Shown: positions 44,299-53,042 of the stretch, one piece after another
Numbering within the stretch: the stretch's first letter is position 1
Layout of the letters: each line of letters opens with the position of its first letter
Source of the DNA: Mesorhizobium sp. 65-26
GTDB lineage: Bacteria; Pseudomonadota; Alphaproteobacteria; Rhizobiales; Rhizobiaceae
Assembly: GCA_001899205.1 (NCBI GenBank)
Contig: MKVL01000001.1
Coordinates: forward strand, 96,691-160,690
Reading direction: 5' to 3'
Length of the DNA: 64,000 bases
Position numbers and translations under genes: made by a program
Notes under the pieces: model-generated
What the model was told of the DNA's origin: nothing
Seen by the model: only the letters and a program-made list of their open reading frames with translations
Database searches by the model: none

Positions 44299-45426
44299 AT
44301 GGCGGCCGAGTCCCCGGAACGCGGGCAGGAGGCCCTCGATCGCCGTTACATGGCCGCCGCGCTGCGGCTGTCCCGCCGCAATTCGGGCCGCACATCGACC
44401 AATCCGTCGGTCGGCACAATCATCGTGCGTGACGATGGCGCAGGGCCGATGATCGTCGGCACCGGCGTGACCGCTATCGGCGGGCGGCCGCATGCCGAGA
44501 CCGAGGCGCTGGCCGAAGCTGGCGAACTGGCGCCGGGAGCAACCGCCTATGTCACGCTGGAGCCTTGCGCGCATCATGGCCGCACGCCGCCCTGCGCCAA
44601 TGCGCTGGTCAATGCCGGCATAGCGCGTGTCGTCGGCGCCGCCAGCGATCCCGATCCCCGCGTCTCGGGCAAGGGCTACGCCATCCTGCGCGCCGCTGGC
44701 ATCGAGGTGGTCGAGAAGGTGCTTGCCGCCGAGGCCTCCGAGCAGTTGGCCGGCTACTTGATTCGATCGCTCAAGAAACGGCCGGAAGTGATTCTCAAGC
44801 TTGCCCTTTCCAGCGACGGCAAGATCGGGGTGAGGGGCGGAGGTCAGGTTTCGATCACCGGCGAGGTGGCGCGTCGCGAAGTGCATCTGATGCGGGCCGA
44901 GGCCGATGCCATACTGGTCGGCATCGGCACCGCGCTGGAGGATGATCCGGCGCTGACCGTGCGCTTGCCGGGACTGGAAAAGCGCTCTCCGGCGCGCATC
45001 GTCCTCGATCGGCAGATCAGGCTGCCGCAAGGCTCCAAGCTGGTGGCGGGGATCGACAGGGTCCCGCTTTACATCGCCGCCTGCGAGGAGGCCGACGCGG
45101 GCAGGCGGGCGGCACTGGAACGCGCCGGCGTGCGCTTCATCGGCACCGAGACACATGAGGGCGGCGTTGCCCTGCCGGAGCTTCTGGACGACCTCGCGGC
45201 ACTTGGCATGGCGAGCGTCCTGGTCGAGGGCGGTGCGGCTGTCGCCAAGGCGTTCCTCGCCGATGACCTTGTCGACCGGATCGTGATCTTCCAGGGGCCG
45301 GAGGCGATCGGGCCGGAAGGCATCGCCTCGCCGGTCGATGCCGGCTCCATTCCAGCCGGCTTTCGCAAGCTGCGCGAGATGCGGTTTGGCGACGATACCT
45401 ATGCCGAATGGATAAGGGATATCTGA
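44299..45426 (+). CDS. ribD: Bifunctional riboflavin biosynthesis deaminase/reductase RibD
   Basis: The 375-aa protein joins a CMP/dCMP-type deaminase domain (residues about 8-150, zinc ligands in GGRPHAETEALA and LEPCAHHGRTPPCANAL) and an NADPH-dependent reductase domain (from about 155, KKRPEVILKLALSSDGKIG). It deaminates and reduces the pyrimidine intermediate after GTP cyclohydrolase II. Its stop overlaps the start of the riboflavin synthase gene in TGATG, so coupling is tight. Confidence 0.97.
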   Translation: MAAESPERGQEALDRRYMAAALRLSRRNSGRTSTNPSVGTIIVRDDGAGPMIVGTGVTAIGGRPHAETEALAEAGELAPGATAYVTLEPCAHHGRTPPCANALVNAGIARVVGAASDPDPRVSGKGYAILRAAGIEVVEKVLAAEASEQLAGYLIRSLKKRPEVILKLALSSDGKIGVRGGGQVSITGEVARREVHLMRAEADAILVGIGTALEDDPALTVRLPGLEKRSPARIVLDRQIRLPQGSKLVAGIDRVPLYIAACEEADAGRRAALERAGVRFIGTETHEGGVALPELLDDLAALGMASVLVEGGAAVAKAFLADDLVDRIVIFQGPEAIGPEGIASPVDAGSIPAGFRKLREMRFGDDTYAEWIRDI

Positions 45427-46043
45427 TGTTTACGGGAATAGTCACCGATGTCGGTACCGTGGCTGCGATAAAGCCGCTGAGCGAAGGGATCGGCCTGCGC
45501 ATCGATACCGCCTACGACCCGAAGACGATCGCCATAGGCGCCTCGATCTCCTGCGGCGGCGTTTGCCTGACGGTGACGGCGCTGCCGGATGGCGGCTCGA
45601 ACGCCCGCTGGTTCGAGGTCGAGGCCTGGGAGGAAGCACTGAGGCTGACCACGGCCTCGAGCTGGAAGGCCGGCACACGGATCAATCTCGAACGGGCGCT
45701 GAAGATCGGCGATGAGCTTGGCGGTCATATCGTCTCCGGCCACGTCGACGGCATGGCCGAGATCGTGGAACGGAAGGAAGAGGGCGACGCGGTGCGCTTC
45801 ACGCTGGAGGCGCCGCGCGATCTGGCGAAGTTCATCGCGCCGAAAGGTTCGGTGGCGCTCGATGGCACCTCGCTCACCGTCAACAGGGTCGAGGGCACGC
45901 GTTTCGACGTGCTGCTGATCCACCATTCTCTGAGCGTAACCACCTGGGGCGAGCGTCAGGCCGGCGATCGCGTCAACATCGAGATCGACACCATGGCCCG
46001 CTACGCCGCCCGCCTGGCGGACGCAGCGAAAGCGGGGCTTTGA
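45426..46043 (+). CDS. ribE: Riboflavin synthase, alpha chain
   Basis: This 205-aa protein starts with the invariant MFTGIVTDVGTV and has two lumazine-binding repeats: residues 1-97 with CGGVCLTVT, and 98-195 with GHIVSGHVDGMAEI and SLTVNRVE. It joins two lumazine molecules into riboflavin. Named ribC or ribE in different species. The start codon shares its A with the ribD stop. Its own stop overlaps the TTG start of the next ORF. Confidence 0.97.
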   Translation: MFTGIVTDVGTVAAIKPLSEGIGLRIDTAYDPKTIAIGASISCGGVCLTVTALPDGGSNARWFEVEAWEEALRLTTASSWKAGTRINLERALKIGDELGGHIVSGHVDGMAEIVERKEEGDAVRFTLEAPRDLAKFIAPKGSVALDGTSLTVNRVEGTRFDVLLIHHSLSVTTWGERQAGDRVNIEIDTMARYAARLADAAKAGL

Positions 46044-46411
46044 ATAAGGGGGCTGCGACTCTCGTTTACGAAGGCGTCAGGGAATTCGATCGTTCCCGGA
46101 CGTACGCGAGTTTGCTTTCGGACGACATTCCGGAACAAATCAGAGCGATCCTGAGCATCTCCTGGCATGACGATTGGCGCCTTGCTCAGGACGTGTGCTT
46201 CAAATTCGCCCACCATGCCGATCACTCGGTGCGCGATATCGCGATCACTGGGATCGGTCATATCGCGCGTATCCACGGAGCTGTCGAAATTGGATCAGTT
46301 CTTGCTCTATTGGGCGATCTGCGTCGCTCGGGGCACGATCACGGGTCGATCGAAGACATGCTCGATGACATCATGGTGCATGTGGCACGGCAAGGCCGGC
46401 GCGGGATCTAG
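46040..46411 (+). CDS. HEAT-repeat-like small protein inside the riboflavin operon
   Basis: This 123-aa ORF begins with TTG in the overlap TTGA with the ribE stop, so translation could be coupled. The sequence is all-alpha in character. The segment RLAQDVCFKFAHHADHSVRDIAITGIGHIARIHG, followed by GSVLALLGDLRRSGHDHGSIEDMLDDI, looks like two HEAT-type helical hairpins, as seen in some immunity or polymorphic-toxin-linked proteins. GC is lower than in the flanking rib genes and codon choice is less biased, suggesting later insertion. Function is unknown. Confidence 0.65.
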   Translation: MNKGAATLVYEGVREFDRSRTYASLLSDDIPEQIRAILSISWHDDWRLAQDVCFKFAHHADHSVRDIAITGIGHIARIHGAVEIGSVLALLGDLRRSGHDHGSIEDMLDDIMVHVARQGRRGI

Positions 46412-46523
46412 CCTGGTAAGTGCTGGGTGGCCCGACCAATAGCCCCACGCACTTCCGCCAATCTTCCGCTTGCGATCAACTCCGCTTCGGCCTAAGTCAC
46501 CCGGCAATCTCCCGGAGATATCA

Positions 46524-47018
46524 ATGGCTGGTACATCTCAACACGGCAAGGCGTTCATCCGCCCCAAGCGCAAGGCTCATCTTCTGATCGTCGAGGCGCG
46601 CTTTCACGACGATCTCGCCGACGCGCTGCTCGAAGGCGCCACGAGCGCGCTCGATGAGGTCGGCGCGACCTATGAGGTCGTGACCGTTCCCGGCTCGCTC
46701 GAAATTCCGGCCGTCATCGCTTTCGCGCTGGACGGCGCGGCCGACGGCCGCACCGGTTTCGACGGCTTCGTCGCGCTCGGCACCATCATCCGCGGCGATA
46801 CCTATCATTTCGACATCGTCGCCAACGAATCCAGCCGCGCGCTGATGGACTTGTCGGTTCAGGATTCCGTCTGCATCGGCAACGGTATCCTGACTACGGA
46901 AAACGACGCGCAGGCCTGGACGCGCGCCAAGCGCTCGGAGGGCGACAAGGGCGGCTTTGCCGCGCGCGCGGCGCTCACCATGATCGCCCTGAGGGAACGG
47001 CTGGGAGCTAAATCGTGA
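46524..47018 (+). CDS. ribH: 6,7-dimethyl-8-ribityllumazine synthase
   Basis: This 164-aa enzyme makes the lumazine precursor of riboflavin. The substrate region [17 protein letters not shown] and the catalytic His in [20 protein letters not shown] are intact, as is [17 protein letters not shown]. Length is normal. CCGGAGA precedes ATG 46524. It is separated from ribE by the HEAT-like ORF. Its stop overlaps the GTG start of nusB. Confidence 0.97.
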   Translation: MAGTSQHGKAFIRPKRKAHLLIVEARFHDDLADALLEGATSALDEVGATYEVVTVPGSLEIPAVIAFALDGAADGRTGFDGFVALGTIIRGDTYHFDIVANESSRALMDLSVQDSVCIGNGILTTENDAQAWTRAKRSEGDKGGFAARAALTMIALRERLGAKS

Positions 47019-47512
47019 GCGAACCCGAGTCGCCCGGCAAACCGCCCGTCCGTCACGCCAACAAGCGTGGCGCGGCCCGTCTCGCGGCGGTGCAGGCGCT
47101 CTACCAGATGGATGTTGCCGGCAGCGGCGTCTTCGAGACGACGGCCGAATACGAGGCGTTTCGCCTCGGCAAGGAAGTGGACGGCGCGCTTTATCGCGAG
47201 GCCGACGCGCAGTGGTTCCGCGCCATCCTTGCGGGTGTCGTCGAGAACCAGAAGACGGTCGACCCGATCATCCGCCAGGCCCTGACCGACGACTGGCCGC
47301 TGTCGCGGCTGGATTCGACGCTGCGCGCCATTCTGCGCGCCGGTGTCTATGAATTGCTGAAGCGCGAGGACGTGCCCGTCGCCGTCGTCGTGTCGGAATA
47401 TGTCGATATCGCCAAGGCCTTCTACGAAGAAGACGAGCCGAAGCTTGTGAATGCCGTGCTCGATCGCGTTTCCCGCCGCGTGCGTGGCGAGGGTCGCGGC
47501 AAGGAAGCATGA
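47015..47512 (+). CDS. nusB: Transcription antitermination factor NusB
   Basis: This 165-aa all-alpha RNA-binding protein works with NusE in rRNA antitermination. It shows the NusB N-terminal signature [17 protein letters not shown] and the C-terminal [34 protein letters not shown]. It starts with GTG 47015 overlapping the ribH stop, and its own stop overlaps the ATG of the next MFS gene (ATGA), so all are read together. Confidence 0.96.
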   Translation: MSEPESPGKPPVRHANKRGAARLAAVQALYQMDVAGSGVFETTAEYEAFRLGKEVDGALYREADAQWFRAILAGVVENQKTVDPIIRQALTDDWPLSRLDSTLRAILRAGVYELLKREDVPVAVVVSEYVDIAKAFYEEDEPKLVNAVLDRVSRRVRGEGRGKEA

Positions 47513-48726
47513 CCGTAGCGGTGAGTGGAACGGGCGCGGAGGCGCGCCGCACGGCGATCATCTTTGCCGCTTCGCAGGCGATCGTCGGATCGGCCGCGCC
47601 GATTGCCATATCGATGGGTGCGCTCGCTGGCCACTATCTGCTAGGCCCCGACAAATCGCTGGCAACCGCCCCGATCACCGGTTTCAACCTCGGCGTGGCG
47701 CTGGGCGCGTTGCCGGCGGCGGCCATTATCCGTCGGCTCGGCCAGCGAAACGGCTTCATGACCGGCACCGCCGTGACGGCTCTTGGCGGGCTGGTCGCGA
47801 CGCTGGCGCTTTTCCATGGCAGCTTCTGGCTGTTTGCTTTCGGCCTGGCCGTGATCGGCGTCGGCGGCGCCTTCGTCCAGCAGTTCCGCTTCGCCGCGGC
47901 TGACAACGCGCCGCCCGAATTCAAGGCCCGCGCCATCTCCTTCGTACTGGCCGGCGGCATCATCACCGCCATACTCGGGCCGCAGATCGTCATCTTCACC
48001 CGTGAGTTGTTTGCCCCGGTGATGTTTGCCGGGTCGTTCGCGTCGATCCTGCTGCTGGCCGCCGCCGGCGCGACCATCCTGTCGCTGTTGCGTCTTCCCG
48101 CCAGGGCATCCGCCAAAACGCCGGCCAGCCTCGGCGAAGCGCGACCGCTCCGGCAGATCGTGACCGCGCCCCGTTTTGTCGCGGCGCTGTTCTGCGCGGT
48201 CGGCAGCTACACGCTGATGAGCTTCGTGATGACCGGCGCGCCGCTCGCGATGGTCGGCTGCGGCCTGTCGACGGACGACGCCACGCTGGGCATCTCCTGG
48301 CACGTCATGGCCATGTACGGGCCAAGCTTCTTCACCGGCAGACTGATCCACCGTTTCGGCGCCGAGCGCATCGTCGCGGTCGGCCTGCTGCTTCTGATCG
48401 GCTGCGCCGCCGTCGCCTTGTCGGGCATAGCGCTGTGGCAGTTCTGGGCAGCGCTCATCCTGCTCGGTCTCGGCTGGAACTTCGGCTTCATCGGCGCCAC
48501 CGCCATCGTTGCCATGAGCTACCGTCCTTCGGAGAAGGCCAAGGTGCAGGGATTCCATGACTTCGTGCTGTTCGGCTCGGTCGCCTGTGCCTCGCTCCTG
48601 TCCGGCATCGTCTACAATGCGTGGGGCTGGAACATGCTCAACTGGATGATCCTTCCGGTGACGATGCTTTGCTTCGCCGCGCTCGGCGTCCTGAAGATCA
48701 AACGCGCGCGCGAGACCGCGTCGTAA
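47509..48726 (+). CDS. MFS transporter
   Basis: This 405-aa protein has twelve membrane helices. Motif-A-like residues occur in [20 protein letters not shown] near residue 65 and [12 protein letters not shown] near residue 283. The second half contains the glycine-rich [23 protein letters not shown] segment common in bacterial YcaD/YfkF-like carriers. It overlaps nusB by four bases and closes the rib-nusB transcript. Substrate is unknown; its place behind the riboflavin genes makes a flavin-related compound one possibility, which is a guess. Confidence 0.82.
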   Translation: MTVAVSGTGAEARRTAIIFAASQAIVGSAAPIAISMGALAGHYLLGPDKSLATAPITGFNLGVALGALPAAAIIRRLGQRNGFMTGTAVTALGGLVATLALFHGSFWLFAFGLAVIGVGGAFVQQFRFAAADNAPPEFKARAISFVLAGGIITAILGPQIVIFTRELFAPVMFAGSFASILLLAAAGATILSLLRLPARASAKTPASLGEARPLRQIVTAPRFVAALFCAVGSYTLMSFVMTGAPLAMVGCGLSTDDATLGISWHVMAMYGPSFFTGRLIHRFGAERIVAVGLLLLIGCAAVALSGIALWQFWAALILLGLGWNFGFIGATAIVAMSYRPSEKAKVQGFHDFVLFGSVACASLLSGIVYNAWGWNMLNWMILPVTMLCFAALGVLKIKRARETAS

Positions 48727-48925
48727 CCATTTCGCTTCGCGCCCTGTCTTGTGACCATCGAGCTGACAGCACGGTGGTGGTAAGCGTCGGGCGACAGAGG
48801 CCGGGTACGAACAAAATTATTGCGCCGGCCCCCGCTGTTATGAAACCCTGTACGCAGACTGGGCGTTGAAGCCATGCTCAATTCCCGCCCAACCGGATTC
48901 CGGTTCCAAGCAAGGGATTTCCATC

Positions 48926-49837
48926 ATGCGTTCCATCAAACTCCTGGCCGGCGCCGCGTTCGCGCTTGCCATCACCGCAGCCTCCGCCAGCGCCCAGGTG
49001 GTCGTGTCCTCGAAGATCGACACGGAAGGCGGCGTGCTGGGCAACATCATCCAGCTCGTCCTCAACGCCAACAACATCAAGACCACCGATCGCATCCAGC
49101 TCGGCGCCACGCCGGTGGTGCGCAAGGCGATCACCGCGGGCGAGATCGACATCTATCCGGAATACACGGGCAATGCCGCCTTCTTCTTCCAGAAGGCCGA
49201 TGACCCGCTCTGGAAGGATGCGGCCAAGGGTTATGAAGCCGCCAAGAAGCTCGACTACGACGCCAACAAGATCGTGTGGCTGTCGCCGTCGCCCGCCAAC
49301 AACACCTGGGCGATCGCGCTGCGCAAGGACGTGACCGAGCCCAACAAGCTCGTCAACCTGTCCGACTTCGGCAAGTATGTCGCGGGTGGCGGCAAGATCG
49401 TGCTGGCCGCCTCCGCCGAGTTCGTCAATTCGGCCGCCGCGCTTCCGGCCTTCCAGACCACCTACGGCTTCACCCTCAAGCCGGACCAACTGATAACCCT
49501 CTCCGGCGGCGATACGGCTGCGACGATCGCGGCGGCGGCGAACCAGACGAACGGCGCCAACGCGGCCATGGTCTACGGCACCGATGGCGGTATCGCGCCG
49601 TCGGGTCTCGTCGTGCTCGAGGACGACAAGGGCGTGCAGCCGGTCTACCAGCCGGCGCCGATCATCCGCGAGGCGGTCCTGAAGGAACATCCGGAGATCG
49701 AAGCGCTGCTCAAGCCGGTCTTCGCCAAGCTCGACCTCGTCACGCTGCAGGAGTTGAATGGCCGCGTGCAGGTCGGTGGTGAGCCGGCCAAGGCCGTCGC
49801 CGAGGATTTCCTCAAGAAGAACGGCTTCTTGAAGTAA
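48926..49837 (+). CDS. Osmoprotectant ABC transporter, substrate-binding protein (YehZ/OsmF type)
   Basis: This 303-aa periplasmic protein has a signal peptide (core LLAGAAFALAITAAS, cleavage after ASA at about residue 22) and an OpuAC/YehZ fold: KIDTEGGVLGNIIQLVLN, KAITAGEIDIYPEYTGNAAF, and a C-terminal AKAVAEDFLKKNGFLK. The group binds glycine betaine, choline-like compounds or related quaternary amines; the exact ligand is not predicted. It is the first of four genes whose order and sizes match yehZYXW. Confidence 0.88.
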   Translation: MRSIKLLAGAAFALAITAASASAQVVVSSKIDTEGGVLGNIIQLVLNANNIKTTDRIQLGATPVVRKAITAGEIDIYPEYTGNAAFFFQKADDPLWKDAAKGYEAAKKLDYDANKIVWLSPSPANNTWAIALRKDVTEPNKLVNLSDFGKYVAGGGKIVLAASAEFVNSAAALPAFQTTYGFTLKPDQLITLSGGDTAATIAAAANQTNGANAAMVYGTDGGIAPSGLVVLEDDKGVQPVYQPAPIIREAVLKEHPEIEALLKPVFAKLDLVTLQELNGRVQVGGEPAKAVAEDFLKKNGFLK

Positions 49838-49892
49838 TGTCATGCCGGCGCGCCGTGCTCGCGGCGCGCCGGTCGATTGTATTGGGGGGACG

Positions 49893-51059
49893 GTGAGCAT
49901 TCGCTTCGACAAGCTCGGCGTCGTCATTGCCGCGATGGTGGCCTATGCCGTGTTCGCGGCGCCGTTCGCGACGTTCCGCGCCAACCGCATCGTACCGGGT
50001 GAGGCGCGCTCCATCATCGAGGCGTTGCCGCCGACGCTCGGTCCGCTGCTGTTCGCGATCCTGATTGCTTGCGGCATCGTTGCCCTGCTCAGGACGCCGC
50101 TTGCGTTGCGACTGCTGGCAAGCATCGTCGCGCTCGCGGCTCTCGCGCTGCTCATCGGCGTGGCGGCCAGCTTCCTGACGCCGGCCGGAAACACCTTCGC
50201 CCGGGTCTCGCCGGCCTCCGGTTTCTGGTTGCTGGTATTTGCCTTCGCATTGCTCCTGGCCGATGTGCTGAGCCGGCTGAACCTGTCGCCGTGGGCGCGG
50301 GTCGGGGTCCTGTTCATCGCGGTTCTTGCCGTCGGGGCGCTTCTGACGTCCGGGAGCTGGAGCAGCCTGTCGATCCTCAAGGAATACACGAACCGCGCCG
50401 ACAGCTTCTGGAACGAGGCGAGCAAGCATGTGACGCTGGCGCTGGGATCGCTCGTCGCCGCCGTGCTCGTGGGGTTGCCGCTTGGGATTCTCTGTCATCG
50501 TGTCGACAGGCTTCGGGCAGGGGTCCTCAATGTGCTGAACATCATCCAGACCATTCCTTCGATTGCCCTGTTCGGTCTGCTGATCGCCCCGCTTGGCTGG
50601 GTGGCGGTGCACGTGCCCGGCGCGGCCGCGCTCGGCATCCGTGGTATCGGCACGGCGCCCGCCTTCGTGGCGCTTTTCCTCTATTCGCTGCTGCCGGTGG
50701 TCGCCAACACGGTAGTGGGCCTTGCCGGCGTGCCGCGTGCCGCCAACGATGCCGCCCGGGGCATGGGCATGACCGACCGACAGCGCCTGTTCGGTGTCGA
50801 GCTGCCGCTGGCCTTCCCGGTGATCCTGACCGGTATTCGCATCGTGCTGGTGCAGAACATCGGCCTTGCCACCATCGCCGCGCTGATCGGCGGCGGCGGC
50901 TTCGGCGTGTTCGTGTTCCAGGGCATCGGCCAGACGGCGATGGACCTGGTGCTGCTGGGCGCCGTGCCGACGGTCGTGCTGGCCTTTGCCGCGGCCATTA
51001 TCCTCGACGCGGCGGTCGAAATGAGTTCCTCCACACGGCGCGAGGCCGAAGCGGCATGA
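49893..51059 (+). CDS. Osmoprotectant ABC transporter permease (YehY type)
   Basis: This 388-aa permease has four or five extra N-terminal membrane helices (residues 1-150), then a BPD-transport core of about 210 residues with the EAA-type loop VPRAANDAARGMGMTDRQRLFGVELPLAFPVI. The length equals that of YehY (385). The GTG start 49893 is placed behind a GGGGGGA run. Its stop overlaps the ATG of the ATPase gene, so the two are coupled. Confidence 0.87.
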   Translation: MSIRFDKLGVVIAAMVAYAVFAAPFATFRANRIVPGEARSIIEALPPTLGPLLFAILIACGIVALLRTPLALRLLASIVALAALALLIGVAASFLTPAGNTFARVSPASGFWLLVFAFALLLADVLSRLNLSPWARVGVLFIAVLAVGALLTSGSWSSLSILKEYTNRADSFWNEASKHVTLALGSLVAAVLVGLPLGILCHRVDRLRAGVLNVLNIIQTIPSIALFGLLIAPLGWVAVHVPGAAALGIRGIGTAPAFVALFLYSLLPVVANTVVGLAGVPRAANDAARGMGMTDRQRLFGVELPLAFPVILTGIRIVLVQNIGLATIAALIGGGGFGVFVFQGIGQTAMDLVLLGAVPTVVLAFAAAIILDAAVEMSSSTRREAEAA

Positions 51060-51994
51060 TCGAGATCGAAAGCATCACCAAGCGGTACGACGGCGTCGCG
51101 GTCGTCGACGACGTTTCGATGGTCATCGAGCCACGCAGCATCTGTGTCATCGTCGGCACCTCCGGCTCCGGCAAGACGACACTGCTCAGGATGATCAACC
51201 GGCTGGTCGAGCCGACGTCCGGCGCCATCAGGCTCGACGGCGTCGACAACCGTTCGCTGCCCGGCTACCAGCTGCGTCGCCGCATCGGCTACGCCATCCA
51301 GGGGCACGGCCTGTTTCCGCACCGCACCGTCGCCCAGAACATCGCCACCGTCCCGACGCTGCTCGGCTGGGATGCCGCGCGCATCAAGAGCCGCGTCGAC
51401 GAATTGATGACGCTCTACCAGCTCGATCCTGAGATTTATGGCTCGCGCTACCCGCATGAGCTCTCCGGTGGCCAGCAGCAGCGCGTCGGCGTGGCGCGCG
51501 CGCTTGCGGCCGAACCCAACGTGCTGCTGATGGACGAACCGTTCGGCGCGCTCGACCCGATCATCCGCACCAAGGCGCAGGAAGACCTGCTGGCGATCCA
51601 GAAGCGTTTCGGCACCACCATCATCCTCGTCACCCATGACATGGAGGAAGCCGTGCACATGGGCGACAGGATAGCCGTGATGGATGCAGGCAGGCTGGTG
51701 CAATACGCCAAGCCCGCCGAGATCCTGGCGCGGCCGGCCAATGCTTTCGTCGAGACGCTGGTGGGGGCGAGCGAGAAACCTTTCCGCCTGCTCTCGCTCG
51801 GCCGCGTGCGCGAAGCCGTGGAGACCGGCTCGGCGGACGGGGAGGCCATACCCGATGACGCCAGTCAGCGCGACGCGCTGGCGGAACTCCTCTGGTCCGG
51901 GCGTCCCGCGCTGCCGGTAAAGGACGAAGACGGTAAGGTGATCGGCCGGGTCACGGTGGACGGGCTGGTCAGCCGCGCGGCGAGGCCGGCATGA
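51056..51994 (+). CDS. Osmoprotectant ABC transporter ATPase (YehX type)
   Basis: This 312-aa ABC ATPase has all core motifs: Walker A GTSGSGKTTL near residue 37, Q-loop GYAIQGHGLFPH, signature LSGGQQQRVGVARALA near residue 138, Walker B VLLMDEPFGALD, and H-loop VTHDMEEAVHMGD. The C-terminus ends with a CBS-like segment (PVKDEDGKVIGRVTVDGLVS), which in OpuA/ProV relatives senses ionic strength. It overlaps both neighbours by four bases. Confidence 0.93.
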   Translation: MIEIESITKRYDGVAVVDDVSMVIEPRSICVIVGTSGSGKTTLLRMINRLVEPTSGAIRLDGVDNRSLPGYQLRRRIGYAIQGHGLFPHRTVAQNIATVPTLLGWDAARIKSRVDELMTLYQLDPEIYGSRYPHELSGGQQQRVGVARALAAEPNVLLMDEPFGALDPIIRTKAQEDLLAIQKRFGTTIILVTHDMEEAVHMGDRIAVMDAGRLVQYAKPAEILARPANAFVETLVGASEKPFRLLSLGRVREAVETGSADGEAIPDDASQRDALAELLWSGRPALPVKDEDGKVIGRVTVDGLVSRAARPA

Positions 51995-52740
51995 AGGCAT
52001 GGCTTCCGGCGCTGCTCCGTCTCGCTCTGTTTCTGCTTCTCGTCGCGTTCGTGATCAGTCCCGGCTGGTTCGAACCGCTGCTGAAGCCGTTGACCGAGAA
52101 TGGCGCGCCGGCCATCTACAACCAGGGTAGCCTGCTGTCGCTGACATTGCTGCATCTGCGCACCGTCCTGATCGCTACGCTGGGGGCAACCCTGGTTGCG
52201 GTGGCGCTTGCCATCCTCGTGACCAGGCCGGCGGGCGCGGAGTTCCTGCCGTTGTCGCGCGCGGTGGTGAATATCGGACAGACCTTCCCACCGGTCGCGG
52301 TGCTCGCGCTCGCGGTGCCGGCCGTCGGCTTCGGCGAGAAGCCGACGCTGATCGCGCTCTTCCTCTATGGCCTGCTGCCGATCTTCGAGAACGCGCTCAC
52401 CGCGCTCACCACGCTTCCGGCGAACGTCATGGAAGCGGCGCGCGGCGCCGGCATGACGGCCTGGCAGAGGCTGGTGCGGGTCGAATTGCCGCTCAGCGCG
52501 CCGATCATTCTCGGCGGCATCAGGCTGTCGGTGGTGATCAGTCTCGCTACGGCGACGATCGGCTCCACCGTCGCGGCCAAGACGCTGGGCGAGGTCATCA
52601 TCGCGGGGCTGCAGTCGAACAACCTGGCTTTCGTTCTGCAAGGCGGCCTTATCGTCGCCGGGCTTGCCGTCCTGATCTATGACGGGCTGTCGGCGATCGA
52701 GCGTTACGCGGCGCGCAGGATGGGCCAGCAGACCGGTTGA
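51991..52740 (+). CDS. Osmoprotectant ABC transporter permease (YehW type)
   Basis: This 249-aa integral membrane permease has a BPD-transport domain with the EAA loop TLPANVMEAARGAGMTAWQRLVRVELPLSAPIILGG. It is the shorter partner of the YehY-type permease, as in E. coli YehW (243 aa). It overlaps the ATPase gene end by four bases and closes the four-gene operon. Confidence 0.9.
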   Translation: MKAWLPALLRLALFLLLVAFVISPGWFEPLLKPLTENGAPAIYNQGSLLSLTLLHLRTVLIATLGATLVAVALAILVTRPAGAEFLPLSRAVVNIGQTFPPVAVLALAVPAVGFGEKPTLIALFLYGLLPIFENALTALTTLPANVMEAARGAGMTAWQRLVRVELPLSAPIILGGIRLSVVISLATATIGSTVAAKTLGEVIIAGLQSNNLAFVLQGGLIVAGLAVLIYDGLSAIERYAARRMGQQTG

Positions 52741-53042
52741 GACACGGCCCGTCCGCGGCGGTTTTGCGCCGTCCGGACAATGTCGAGCGTGCCGAACCTG
52801 CCGCGCGGCGCGGCCTCAGCCCTGATTTCAATCGATACAGCTTGCCACCGATGTCGAGTGGCATTCCCAGGCCCCGGACTTTCGGGCGAAATGCGGGCAA
52901 AAATCGAACAATATCTTGACGTTCGCGACCCTGTTTCGCATACACCGATGCGAAGAGGCGGATTCCGCCGCGCGGGATTCGATCTTTGCTCAACGGCCCA
53001 GGGAGGGGAACTTTTGGGCCACCAATCGAGGAAAATCCGGCA
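52741..53042. other. Intergenic region upstream of hppA
   Basis: This 302-bp gap has no ORF that I can support. Near 52755-52780 a GC-rich hairpin (CGGCG-GTTTTG-CGCCG) may help end the ABC transporter transcript, but no T tract follows. The hppA promoter should lie in the AT-richer part around 52880-52990. Confidence 0.35.
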
